DNA from: Mesorhizobium sp. ES1-4
GTDB lineage: Bacteria > Pseudomonadota > Alphaproteobacteria > Rhizobiales > Rhizobiaceae
DNA: 64,000 nucleotides
Direction: 5' to 3'
NCBI RefSeq assembly: GCF_020164745.1
Contig: NZ_JAIUGV010000015.1
Location: 1 to 64,000, forward strand
The notes beneath the pieces were generated by a model. That model was not told where the DNA came from, made no database searches, and was given only the letters and a program-made list of their open reading frames with translations. The first letter of the stretch is position 1; each line of letters starts with the position of its first letter. The position numbers and the translations under genes are program-made. Positions 51,293 to 60,236 of this stretch are shown one piece after another.

Positions 51293-52465
51293 ATGCTGCA
51301 TGTCTTGTACCTGGTGCACGATGTTTCCGATCCGGCGGTTCGCCGGCGGATCACGATGCTCAGGGCAGGTGGCGCCCGGGTCACCCTGGCGGGCTTCCGC
51401 CGCACCGCGAACCCGATTGCCGACGTTGAAGGATTGCGGCCGATCGACCTTGGCGCGACGCGCGACGGCCGATTCACCCAGCGCCTGGCGGCGGTGGCGA
51501 AGGCGGCGGTTTCGCTTCGCACGAAACTGAGGGGTACGCCGAGGGCCGACCTCATCATCGCGCGCAATCTGGAAATGCTGGCACTGGCCCGCCGCGCCCG
51601 GTCGGCTTTCGGCGCCGCTGTCCCGATCGTCTACGAATGTCTTGACATTCACCGCCTGGTGCTTCGCGACGATGTCCTGGGCAAGGCGCTGCGCGCCGCC
51701 GAGCGCCATCTGGCGCGGGACGTGAAGTTGCTGGTGACAAGTTCGCCCGCTTTCGTCGCCAATTATTTCAAGCCCTTCCGCCAGGTCGCGGCACCGGTGG
51801 AACTGGTCGAGAACAAGTATTTCGAGATCGCGGCGATTCTGCCCGGTGAGCGCGAGGCGGTGGAAGGACCTGTCGCTCCGCCGTGGCGGATCGGCTGGTT
51901 CGGAGCGCTTCGGTGCCGCCGCTCGCTCGAACTGCTGGCCGGCTTCACGCGCCGCATGGAAGGCCGGTTCGAGATCGTGCTGCGTGGCCGTCCGGCACTT
52001 TCCGAATTCCCGGATTTTCATGCCTTCGTCGATGCCGAACCTTACCTGTCGTTTCGCGGACCGTATCGCAACCCCGAGGACATGGCGGCGATCTATCAGG
52101 ACGTCCATTTCTCCTGGGCGATCGATTTTTTCGAGGAGGGTCAGAACTCCGAATGGCTGCTGCCCAACCGCCTTTATGAAGGTTGCCGCTTCGGTGCGGT
52201 GCCGATCTCGATGGACAACACCGAGACCGGACGGTTCCTGCGGCAGCAGGATATCGGCGTTTTGTTGCCGCATGCCACGCCCGAGGCGCTCGAAACCGCG
52301 CTTGGCAGCATGGAACAACACCGCTTCGGCAGGCTGAAGGCACGCGTGCTGGTCCACAATCCGAGGATGTGGAGCCATGATCGCAGCGACTGCAGCGCCT
52401 TGGTCGAGAAGCTGCGTCGCCTGACCACCGTACGCGAACCCCTCGTGGCCGAAGCCCTGGCATAG
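51293..52465 (+). CDS. exoL: ExoL-like glycosyltransferase
   Basis: The 390-residue protein begins MLHVLYLVHDVSDPAVRRRI, and its length, start and place directly before exoA fit ExoL, which adds the second glucose (beta-1,4) to the succinoglycan unit. PRADLIIARNLEMLALARRA and WLLPNRLYEGCRFGAVPISM DNTETGRFL are the GT-B donor-side features. exoL-exoA-exoM-exoO-exoN-exoP run head to tail from here, probably one transcript driven by the operator-bearing promoter. Confidence 0.85.
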   Translation: MLHVLYLVHDVSDPAVRRRITMLRAGGARVTLAGFRRTANPIADVEGLRPIDLGATRDGRFTQRLAAVAKAAVSLRTKLRGTPRADLIIARNLEMLALARRARSAFGAAVPIVYECLDIHRLVLRDDVLGKALRAAERHLARDVKLLVTSSPAFVANYFKPFRQVAAPVELVENKYFEIAAILPGEREAVEGPVAPPWRIGWFGALRCRRSLELLAGFTRRMEGRFEIVLRGRPALSEFPDFHAFVDAEPYLSFRGPYRNPEDMAAIYQDVHFSWAIDFFEEGQNSEWLLPNRLYEGCRFGAVPISMDNTETGRFLRQQDIGVLLPHATPEALETALGSMEQHRFGRLKARVLVHNPRMWSHDRSDCSALVEKLRRLTTVREPLVAEALA

Positions 52466-52479
52466 ATGGAGGTCGCCCG

Positions 52480-53460
52480 ATGACGCAAACGCTTCTGATC
52501 GTGATCCCCTGCCTGAATGAGGCAACCCATATCGGCGCGCTGCTCGACCAGCTCTGCCCGGCGGCGGCAAGGCTTGGCGCGCGGATCGTCGTGGCCGATG
52601 GCGGCAGCACCGATGGCACGCTGGCCATCGTCGGCGAGCGCCAGAAGATGGATCCCTGCATCGTCCTGCTCCACAATGAAAAGCGCATCCAGAGTGCCGC
52701 GATCAACCTTGCGGTGGCCAAATTTGGCGAGGCCGCGCAATATTTCATCCGCATCGATGCCCATGGCGGCTATCCCGACGACTATTGCGACCGGCTGGTC
52801 GAGGAGGCGCAGGCCACCGGCGCGGATTCGGTGGTGGTTTCGATGCTGACCAGCGGCAGCGGCACCGTGCAGAAGGCTGCGGCCGCGGCGCAGAACTCCA
52901 AGCTCGGCACCGGCGGCTCCAAGCATCGCCACCTCTCCGCCGGGGAGTGGGTCGATCACGGCCATCACGCGCTGATGCGGATATCGGCCTTCCGGGCCGT
53001 CGGCGGCTATGACGAAGCGTTCAGCCACAACGAGGATGCCGAACTCGACTACCGGCTGAGGCAGGCCGGCTACAGGATCTGGATGAGCGGCAGGACGCAG
53101 ATGGTCTATTATCCGCGTAGCTCGCTGCGCGGCCTCTATTTCCAGTATCTCGGCTATGGCCGCGGCCGGGCCAAGAACGTGCTGAAACACCGGGTGATCC
53201 CGAAGGTTCGGCAGATGGTGCCGCTGGCGGTCTTCCCGGTGGTTGTGCTCGCCGCCTTCTCGTTCGTGCACTGGATCGCGGCGCTGCCGCTGTTGCTGTG
53301 GGTGGCGGTGTGTCTGGGCTACGGCCTGGTGACGGCCATCAGCCAGCGCAATGCCGATAGCGCGCTTGCCGGCGTCTCCGCGATGGTGATGCATTTCGGC
53401 TGGTCCGTCGGCTTCTGGCTGCAGCTTCTCGGCCTCGGCGCGCGGCGGAGGGCGGCGTGA
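52480..53460 (+). CDS. exoA: ExoA-like beta-1,3-glucosyltransferase
   Basis: The 326-residue protein starts after GGAGG. TLLIVIPCLNEATHIGALLD and RIVVADGGSTDGTLAIV form the GT2 nucleotide site, with YFIRIDAHGGYPDDYCDRLV as the DXD region and SHNEDAELDYRLRQAGYRIW as the ED/QXXRW-like region. Two to three membrane helices follow at 235-320. This is the ExoA arrangement; ExoA adds the first glucose to galactose on the lipid carrier. Its TGA overlaps the next ATG (TGATG). Confidence 0.9.
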   Translation: MTQTLLIVIPCLNEATHIGALLDQLCPAAARLGARIVVADGGSTDGTLAIVGERQKMDPCIVLLHNEKRIQSAAINLAVAKFGEAAQYFIRIDAHGGYPDDYCDRLVEEAQATGADSVVVSMLTSGSGTVQKAAAAAQNSKLGTGGSKHRHLSAGEWVDHGHHALMRISAFRAVGGYDEAFSHNEDAELDYRLRQAGYRIWMSGRTQMVYYPRSSLRGLYFQYLGYGRGRAKNVLKHRVIPKVRQMVPLAVFPVVVLAAFSFVHWIAALPLLLWVAVCLGYGLVTAISQRNADSALAGVSAMVMHFGWSVGFWLQLLGLGARRRAA

Positions 53461-54410
53461 TGGCGGTTCAGGCCGAGATCCGCGGCATCGACATCGGCGT
53501 GTGCACTTTCCGGCGGCCGGAATTGGCCGACACGTTGCGCTCGCTCGCCGCTCTTGCCCTGCCTGACGGCTTCGAGGTCGGCGTTGTCGTCGCCGACAAT
53601 GACGACACGCCAAGCGCCAGGGAATTGGTGACGGCGCTGTCACGGGAATTGAAGCTGCCGGTCCGCTACCGGCATTGCCCGGCGCGCAACATCTCGATCG
53701 CCCGCAACGCTTGCCTCGATGCCAGCGAGGCGGATTTTCTGGCCTTCATCGACGACGACGAGACCGCCAGCGTCAACTGGCTCGCCGAACTGGTAGCCAC
53801 GGCTGAAACGAGCGGGGCCGCAGCGGTTCTCGGCCCGGTGCGCGCGCTCTATGGCCCGGATGCGCCGGACTGGATGCGCCGCGGCGATTTCCATTCCACC
53901 TTGCCGGTGCGCGTGCGCGGCGAAATCCGTACGGGCTACACCTGCAACGTCCTGCTGCGCATGCGATCGGACAGCTTGCGCGGCCGCCGCTTCAGCCTAG
54001 CGCGCGGCCAGACCGGCGGCGAGGACACCGAATTCTTCGACCAGATGCACAAGGCCGGCGGCCGGATCGCCTTTGCGCCGCAGGCGTGGGTGGACGAGGC
54101 GGTGCCGCGTGCCAGGGCCGCGTTTGACTGGCTCGGCCGCCGCCGTTTTCGCGTGGGTCAGACGCATGGTCACCTCCTTGGCAGCAATGCGCGTGGCATC
54201 GGGCGGATCAGGCATGTCGGCCTTGCCGCGGCAAAGGCGGCCTTTTGCTTCGCTGCCGCGCTTCCCGTTGTCGCCAACCCGGTGCGCAGGAACCGCAGCG
54301 TGCTGCGCGGCATCATGCATGTCGGCGTCGTCAGCGGCCTTGTCGGTGTCCGCGAACTGCGCCTCTACGGCCAGCCTTCACCAGGGGAAGGAGGCAAGCG
54401 TGCGGCCTGA
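53460..54410 (+). CDS. exoM: ExoM-like beta-1,4-glucosyltransferase
   Basis: Using the ATG that shares a base with the exoA stop gives 316 residues. IDIGVCTFRRPELADTLRSL is typical of ExoM, followed by CPARNISIARNACLDASEAD FLAFIDDDETASVNWLAEL with the DDD metal site. ExoM adds the third glucose. The C-terminus overlaps exoO by 11 bases. The gene order supports the name as much as the motifs. Confidence 0.88.
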   Translation: MAVQAEIRGIDIGVCTFRRPELADTLRSLAALALPDGFEVGVVVADNDDTPSARELVTALSRELKLPVRYRHCPARNISIARNACLDASEADFLAFIDDDETASVNWLAELVATAETSGAAAVLGPVRALYGPDAPDWMRRGDFHSTLPVRVRGEIRTGYTCNVLLRMRSDSLRGRRFSLARGQTGGEDTEFFDQMHKAGGRIAFAPQAWVDEAVPRARAAFDWLGRRRFRVGQTHGHLLGSNARGIGRIRHVGLAAAKAAFCFAAALPVVANPVRRNRSVLRGIMHVGVVSGLVGVRELRLYGQPSPGEGGKRAA

Positions 54411-55368
54411 TGTAACCTTCGTCCCCGATGTTTCTTTTGTGATTGCCGCCTATAACGCCGAGGCAACCCTTGATCGGGCGATCACCAGCGCCATCGCGCA
54501 GAAGGGCGTCAGCGTCGAGATCATCGTCGTCGACGACAGGTCGTGTGACGCCACGGTCGATGTGGCGCGTGCCTATCCCGAACACATCGTGCGTGTCGTG
54601 GCCCTCGAACGGAACCGAGGTCCCGGCGGGGCCAGGAATGCCGGGCTCGACGCAGCGCGCGGCAAGTGGATCGCGGTTCTCGATTCCGACGACGCGGTGT
54701 TTCCCGGCCGCATCGCCGCCATGATCGGCCGCGCCGAAAAGGCGAAAGCCGAGATCGCGGTCGACAATCTTCAGGTCGTCCGCGAAGACGGCGTGGCCGA
54801 GGATGCGATGTTCCCGCGCCTGTATCTGGAAGGCCTGCGCGAGATTTCGCTGGCCACCTACATCGCCGGCAATGTCGTCTTCGAATCGAAGTTCAATCTC
54901 GGCTACCTCAAGCCGATCTTCCTGCGCCGGTTCCTCGACGAAAACCGCTTACGCTATGACGAGAAACTGAGGATCGGCGAGGACTACATCCTGTTTGCCG
55001 AGGCCCTGGCCGTGGGCGGCAGATGCGTGGTCGAGCCTGATATCGGCTATGCCTATCATATCCGCGGCGGCTCCATCTCGCGCGTGCTCGAGCCTCACCA
55101 TGTCGAGGCGATGCGCAAGGCGGATGCCGAATTCGCTCAGACCCATCGGATGGACGACGCGGCCCAGGCCGCCTTCGCCCGGCGCGGCCGCAGCCTGCGC
55201 AAGGCGGCCTCGTTCCTGGCGATGGTCCAGCACATCAAGGCGCGGTCTCCGCTCAAGGCGATCCGGACGGCGCTCAGCGACCCGGCGGCGGTCAGCCATA
55301 TGGGCATGCCGATCGCCGTGCGGTTGCGAAGAGTAGCGGCACAGTTTGCCGTGGGGGTGGGGAGGTGA
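54400..55368 (+). CDS. exoO: ExoO-like beta-1,6-glucosyltransferase
   Basis: I start at a GTG five bases after AAGGAGG, inside the end of exoM, rather than at any earlier ATG; this gives 322 residues. DVSFVIAAYNAEATLDRAIT, IIVVDDRSCDATVDVA, NRGPGGARNAGLDAARGKWI and VLDSDDAVFPGRI are GT2 motifs, and LRIGEDYILFAEAL is the ED motif. ExoO adds the fourth glucose and starts the side chain. A paralogue lies at 37590. Confidence 0.88.
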   Translation: MRPDVTFVPDVSFVIAAYNAEATLDRAITSAIAQKGVSVEIIVVDDRSCDATVDVARAYPEHIVRVVALERNRGPGGARNAGLDAARGKWIAVLDSDDAVFPGRIAAMIGRAEKAKAEIAVDNLQVVREDGVAEDAMFPRLYLEGLREISLATYIAGNVVFESKFNLGYLKPIFLRRFLDENRLRYDEKLRIGEDYILFAEALAVGGRCVVEPDIGYAYHIRGGSISRVLEPHHVEAMRKADAEFAQTHRMDDAAQAAFARRGRSLRKAASFLAMVQHIKARSPLKAIRTALSDPAAVSHMGMPIAVRLRRVAAQFAVGVGR

Positions 55369-55442
55369 AGATGCAGGCACATGGAGGGATTTTTCGTGGC
55401 CTGCGAATGGACTGAAGTCGATCTCCTCAGAAGGAATTTGCG

Positions 55443-56339
55443 ATGAAGAAAATCAGGAAGGCCGTGATACCGGTGGCGGGGCTTGGGACAAGGTTCCTGC
55501 CGGCGACCAAGTCGTTGCCGAAGGAAATGCTTCCCGTCGTCGACAGGCCTGTCGTGCAGTATGCGGTGGACGAGGCCTTCGAGGCCGGCATCGAGCACAT
55601 CGTCTTCGTTACCGGCCGCAACAAGGCGGTCATCGAGGATTATTTCGACCTCCATCCGGAACTGATCGGAACGCTGGAGCAGACCGGCAAAAAGGCGCAA
55701 TTGCAGTCACTGGAAAGCCTGCTACCGGTGGCCGGCGCCACCTCCTTCATCCGCCAGCAATCGCCACAAGGCCTCGGCCATGCCGTCTGGTGCGCGCGCG
55801 AAGTCATCGGCAACGAGCCCTTCGCCCTGCTTTTGCCCGACATGGTCTCTTTCGGCGGGCGCGGATGCCTGGCCGAGATCACCAACCTCTATGCCGAGAC
55901 CGGCGGCAACGTCATCGCCGTCGAGCGCTGCGATCCCGGCGAGACCAACAAATATGGCATGGTCGGCCGTGGCGCCGACATTGGTGGCGGCTTCGAGGTG
56001 ACGGCCATGGTCGAAAAGCCTGCGCCGGCCAACGCGCCGTCGAACTTCTACATCAACGGCCGCTACATCCTGCAGCCCGAGATATTCCAGCTTTTGGGCA
56101 ACCAGCAACGCGGCGCCGGCAATGAGATCCAGCTGACCGACGCCATGGTCCGCCTGTCCAGGGAGCAGCCGTTCTTTGCCCAGCCCTTCAAGGGGCGCAT
56201 GTTCGACTGCGGTTCCAAGGAAGGGTTCATCCAGGCCAATGTCGCCTTCGCGCTGGCGCGCGATGACATGAAGGGTCCGGTTTTCGAGATGCTCCGGGAG
56301 TTCGTCCGGTCGCATGAACGCCAGGAAGAAGCCGCATAA
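55443..56339 (+). CDS. exoN: ExoN, UTP-glucose-1-phosphate uridylyltransferase
   Basis: The 298-residue enzyme makes UDP-glucose for EPS. KKIRKAVIPVAGLGTRFLPA TKSLPKEMLPVVDRP is the GalU nucleotide-binding signature, with LGHAVWCAREVIG, VEKPAPANAPSNFYINGRYI and GSKEGFIQANVAFAL later. Its place after exoO and before exoP matches exoN of S. meliloti. AGGA precedes the ATG. Confidence 0.93.
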   Translation: MKKIRKAVIPVAGLGTRFLPATKSLPKEMLPVVDRPVVQYAVDEAFEAGIEHIVFVTGRNKAVIEDYFDLHPELIGTLEQTGKKAQLQSLESLLPVAGATSFIRQQSPQGLGHAVWCAREVIGNEPFALLLPDMVSFGGRGCLAEITNLYAETGGNVIAVERCDPGETNKYGMVGRGADIGGGFEVTAMVEKPAPANAPSNFYINGRYILQPEIFQLLGNQQRGAGNEIQLTDAMVRLSREQPFFAQPFKGRMFDCGSKEGFIQANVAFALARDDMKGPVFEMLREFVRSHERQEEAA

Positions 56340-56487
56340 TGCCCAACTTTCGGGAACATTGTCGGGCGGCTGACGGCGGAGGGGCCAGCCGGCCCCGCGC
56401 TGTCCGGCACCAAGCGTGTGCCGCGCCCGCCAATGCTCCCGATCGTCCCGGGGCCTGCGAGCGAGACAAGCCAGAATTGGACCGAAG

Positions 56488-58875
56488 ATGAATTATGCAA
56501 ACTATCCTCTAGACAAGAGGATGCCATTGCCGAATTCGAACGCGGAAGACGGCGACGACTTCATCGACATCGAGCGGCTGCTTGGCATGGCCGCACGGCA
56601 GGCCAAGGTGGTTGCCGTGTGTGCCGCCATCGGCCTTTTCCTCGGCTTGCTCTATCTGCAGACCACGCCACCCAAATATGTGTCGATCTCCAGCGTGCTG
56701 ATCGATGAGGGGCTGAACAAGATCGTCGACGACATCTCGGCGGCCTCGACGACAATGCAGACCGACTCCGCGATTCTGAGCCAGATCGAGATCCTGACAT
56801 CGACGCGGCTGGCCGCCGTGGTCGTCGACAAGCTCAAGCTCGACCAGAACGACACGTTCATGAACCCGCCGCAATCGGCGCTTGCCCAAGGCATCGGCCT
56901 GATCCGCGGCCTGATCCAGTATGTCCGTCCAAGCCATGTCGTGCCTGGCGTCGGCGACATCAACAAGCTCGACCCCGCCGCGCGCGATGCGCTGATCGCC
57001 GCATCCCGACGCGACTACGCCATCCTTAAGCTGCAGAACGAGATCCGGGCCGATCGCGTCGGGCGAAGCTATGTCATCGCGCTTGGCTACCAGGGGACGG
57101 ATCCGGGCTTGGCGAAAGCCATCACCAAGGCTTACGCCGACGCCTATCTCGCCGACCAGCTCGATGCCAGCTTCGACGCCACCGAGCGCGCGGCGGTCTG
57201 GCTGCAGGGCCGTCTGACCGACCTGCGCGAAAGCTCGCAGCAGGCATCGCTCGCGGTCGAGAAGTTCAGGGCCGAGCATGGTCTTTCCGCCAACAGCGAC
57301 GGCCAGTTGATGAGCGACAAGCAACTCGCCGACCTGAACGCCCAGCTCATCGTGGCGCAGGCCGACACGGCCCGTGCCAGCGCTCGCTACCAGCAGTACA
57401 AGTCGATCGTCGACGGCGGCTCCGACAACGCTTTCAAGGACGCCGCCATATCCAGCGACCAGCCGGCCAGCTCGGTCATCGCAGCCCTGAAGACCCGCTA
57501 TCTCGCGGTCGCCAAGCGGCAGCAGGATGTCGAGGCGAATTTCGGCGCCCAGCATCCCCAAGCCTTGGCGCTCGCCAAGGAAAAGGCCGACATTTCGGCC
57601 CAGATATTCGGCGAGCTGAAGCAACTCACCGAAAGCTATCGCAACGAGTATGAGGTGGCCCTGGCGCGCGAGACAGCGCTCAGGGCCAACGTCGCCGCCG
57701 CCCAGGGCAAGAGTTCCGTCGACAACCAGTCGCAGGTCAAGCTGCGCGAGCTCGACCAGAAGGCGACGGCGCTGACGACGCTCTACCAGACCTTCCTCGG
57801 CCGTTACGAGGAAGCCGCGCAGCAGCGATCTTTCCCGGTCGGCAAGATACGCATCATCTCGGACGCGTCGACACCGCTCTCAGCCTCGAGCCCGCGCACC
57901 GTCGTCGTGCTCGGTCTTTCGCTGGTGCTCGGCGTTCTGATGGGCGCCGGTTTCGGCGGTCTCAACGAGTTCAACGAACGGTTCTTCAGGACCGGCGAGG
58001 AGGTGCGCGACCGCGTCGGCCTCAAATTCCTCGGTTACCTGCCGACCATTGGCGGCAAACCCGCCAAGGAAGACAAGCCGGACGAGGGTCAGCCGGATGT
58101 CAAGGTCGCCAGGTCTCCGGCCGCCATTGAGAGGCGCGCGCGGATGCGGGTGAGCATCGACGCTCCGGCATCGATGTTCTCCGAAACGCTGCGCAGCGCC
58201 AAGATCGCCTTCGATGTCGTCATGGAAGGGCAAGCCAGTCGTGTCATCGGCGTGATCTCGGTCCTGCCCGGCGAAGGCAAGTCGACGGTCGCGGCCAATC
58301 TCGCCGGGTTGCTCGCCGCCAACGGCGCCAAGACGCTGCTCATTGACGGCGATTTGCGCAATCCGGGCCTGAGCCGCAGCCTCGGCATGGAAGCCGACCA
58401 GGGATTGATGGAAGCAGTGGTGAGCGGCCAGACCTGGCAGTCCGTCGGCAAGATCGACAGGCAGACCAAGCTCGCGATCATTCCGGCGGTGTCGCGCGGG
58501 CATTTCTCGCACACCAGCGAGCTTCTCTCCTCGGCCGGTATGCGTCGCTTCATCGAGAACGCCAAGGAAACCTTCGAATATATCATTGTCGATCTGCCGC
58601 CGCTCGGGCCGGTGGTGGATGCCAAAGCCTTCGCGCCGCTCGTCGATGGCTTTGTGCTGGTTACCGAATGGGGCCGCACGCCGCGCGCCATGGTGCGCTC
58701 GATGCTGGTATCCGAACCCTACGTCGCCAACAAGATCGTCGGCGTGGTGCTGAACAAGGTCAACCTGAAGAAGCTGGCCAAATACGGATCCTTCGGCGCG
58801 TCGGAGAAATTCTTCGACACATACTCGAGCTACTATCTCGACAAGACGGAAGTGCGCGGCAAGACGACGGTCTGA
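56488..58875 (+). CDS. exoP: ExoP, Wzz-type co-polymerase with BY-kinase domain
   Basis: I start at MNYANYPLDKRMPLPNSNAE, giving 795 residues, close to S. meliloti ExoP. The N-terminal half is a Wzz domain with membrane helices near residues 55-75 and 470-495 around a long periplasmic coiled coil. The cytoplasmic BY-kinase domain has Walker A GEGKST at 595-600, Walker A' LLIDGDLR and Walker B YIIVDLPP. The C-terminus is tyrosine-rich (DTYSSYYLDK), the autophosphorylated tail. It sets EPS chain length. Confidence 0.92.
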   Translation: MNYANYPLDKRMPLPNSNAEDGDDFIDIERLLGMAARQAKVVAVCAAIGLFLGLLYLQTTPPKYVSISSVLIDEGLNKIVDDISAASTTMQTDSAILSQIEILTSTRLAAVVVDKLKLDQNDTFMNPPQSALAQGIGLIRGLIQYVRPSHVVPGVGDINKLDPAARDALIAASRRDYAILKLQNEIRADRVGRSYVIALGYQGTDPGLAKAITKAYADAYLADQLDASFDATERAAVWLQGRLTDLRESSQQASLAVEKFRAEHGLSANSDGQLMSDKQLADLNAQLIVAQADTARASARYQQYKSIVDGGSDNAFKDAAISSDQPASSVIAALKTRYLAVAKRQQDVEANFGAQHPQALALAKEKADISAQIFGELKQLTESYRNEYEVALARETALRANVAAAQGKSSVDNQSQVKLRELDQKATALTTLYQTFLGRYEEAAQQRSFPVGKIRIISDASTPLSASSPRTVVVLGLSLVLGVLMGAGFGGLNEFNERFFRTGEEVRDRVGLKFLGYLPTIGGKPAKEDKPDEGQPDVKVARSPAAIERRARMRVSIDAPASMFSETLRSAKIAFDVVMEGQASRVIGVISVLPGEGKSTVAANLAGLLAANGAKTLLIDGDLRNPGLSRSLGMEADQGLMEAVVSGQTWQSVGKIDRQTKLAIIPAVSRGHFSHTSELLSSAGMRRFIENAKETFEYIIVDLPPLGPVVDAKAFAPLVDGFVLVTEWGRTPRAMVRSMLVSEPYVANKIVGVVLNKVNLKKLAKYGSFGASEKFFDTYSSYYLDKTEVRGKTTV

Positions 58876-59007
58876 GACAGGCTGCCCCCACCGTTGGGCT
58901 GCGCTGAGGTTCTCATTTCGATATTGCGCAAAGGCTTCGACCCTCCCTCATTTCGTGCGGCCGGACATGAAGCGGAGCGGCGCATCGCTCGAAGTCTGGA
59001 AATATGG

Positions 59008-60090
59008 CTACGCCGCCCTCAGCCGGTAGCGGAAAAGCGTGTGATCGAGCAGCAGCCGTACGCGCGGTTCGGCTTCCGTCGCCACCAGCCAGCTTGCCGC
59101 GATCATGGTCGCACCGACTGTTGCCATCGACAGGAGATAAGGAAATCCCGCGCGCACCATGGCGCCGAGCATCGCCGCGCCGATGACGTCGTGGATCAGA
59201 TAGAGCGGATAGGTCATAAGGCCGATCCGGCGCCAGCCGCTCCAGCTGAGATCGAGTTTGAGCGACCACGCCATCAGCGCGATGCCCACGAGGAACATCA
59301 GGATCGGCGGCGCGTAGGGCATCACGGCTCCGACCTTGACGCTGCGGACCTCGACGGAGCTGACGATCTGCAGCACGCCGCCGCCGAGGAATAGCAGGCA
59401 GAAGCCAAGGCGAGGGGCCGTCGCCGCCTTGAACCGCATCAGCCAGATGAGCACGCCGACCGCGAAGAAGCAGCCATGATGGACCAGGACGAGCTGCAGC
59501 CAGCGCGTCTCGGCGAAGTCGGACCAGCCGAGCGGATAATAGAGGCACCAGAACGACGTGCTGACAAGGCCGACGACGATGGCAACCCTCTCTATCAGGT
59601 GGAAGCGGCCGAGCCGCAACAGGACCCAGACGATGGCGTAGAAGGCGATCTCGATGCCGAGCGTCCAGTAGACGCTGTCCACCCAGGGACCATAGGGCGC
59701 GAACAGGGCCGTTCGAGCGAGCCTGACCACCGCATCGGTCGGCCAGCTCAAGCCAATGAGCAGCAAAAGCGCCGCGGTGACCGGCGCGCAAATCCAGACC
59801 GCCGGCGCCAGCCTTTTGACCCTTGCCTCGAAGAACCGCAGCGGCGTCGAACTCTCGGCGCTGAACGCGATGACTAAACCGCTGATGACGAAGAAGATCT
59901 GGACGCCGACCCAGCCGGACCCGACCCAGGCACCTATACCGGGCTGCGCCGGAACGCCACCCGTGGCCTGCGCCGAGATGCCGTCGGGATAGGCCCACAC
60001 CCAGAAACCGTGATGGTAGATCATGACCAGCACGGCGGCGAGAAACCGCAATATGTCGATGCCGCCAAACGTTGTCTTCTGCTGAGCCAT
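59008..60090 (-). CDS. Acyltransferase family 3 protein, ExoZ-like
   Basis: The 360-residue membrane protein starts after a short leader (MAQQKTTFGGIDILRFLAAV LVMIYH) typical of acyltransferase family 3, where the early RFLAA...H is conserved. About ten hydrophobic helices follow. It would O-acetylate or otherwise acylate the EPS, as ExoZ does in S. meliloti. A TGC-type operator lies 42 bases upstream, and it converges with exoP. Confidence 0.82.
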   Translation of the reverse strand: MAQQKTTFGGIDILRFLAAVLVMIYHHGFWVWAYPDGISAQATGGVPAQPGIGAWVGSGWVGVQIFFVISGLVIAFSAESSTPLRFFEARVKRLAPAVWICAPVTAALLLLIGLSWPTDAVVRLARTALFAPYGPWVDSVYWTLGIEIAFYAIVWVLLRLGRFHLIERVAIVVGLVSTSFWCLYYPLGWSDFAETRWLQLVLVHHGCFFAVGVLIWLMRFKAATAPRLGFCLLFLGGGVLQIVSSVEVRSVKVGAVMPYAPPILMFLVGIALMAWSLKLDLSWSGWRRIGLMTYPLYLIHDVIGAAMLGAMVRAGFPYLLSMATVGATMIAASWLVATEAEPRVRLLLDHTLFRYRLRAA

Positions 60091-60132
60091 GCGATCCGAT
60101 CGGACGGCCCCCCGCGGGAAACGTAAGGTGTG

Positions 60133-60147
60133 ATGCTGCGTTGCACA
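60133..60147. promoter_or_regulatory. TGC-type operator upstream of the acyltransferase
   Basis: TGCTGCGTTGCACAA lies 42 bases before the acyltransferase ATG. It is the rightmost member of the motif set. Confidence 0.6.
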
Positions 60148-60236
60148 ATCAACAAGCGAGCGCCGCGGCGATCACAAACTGCGCCGCGCCGAAACATCCG
60201 AGAATGGCAACGCCTCGCCGTTGCCGCTGCGCTTCG

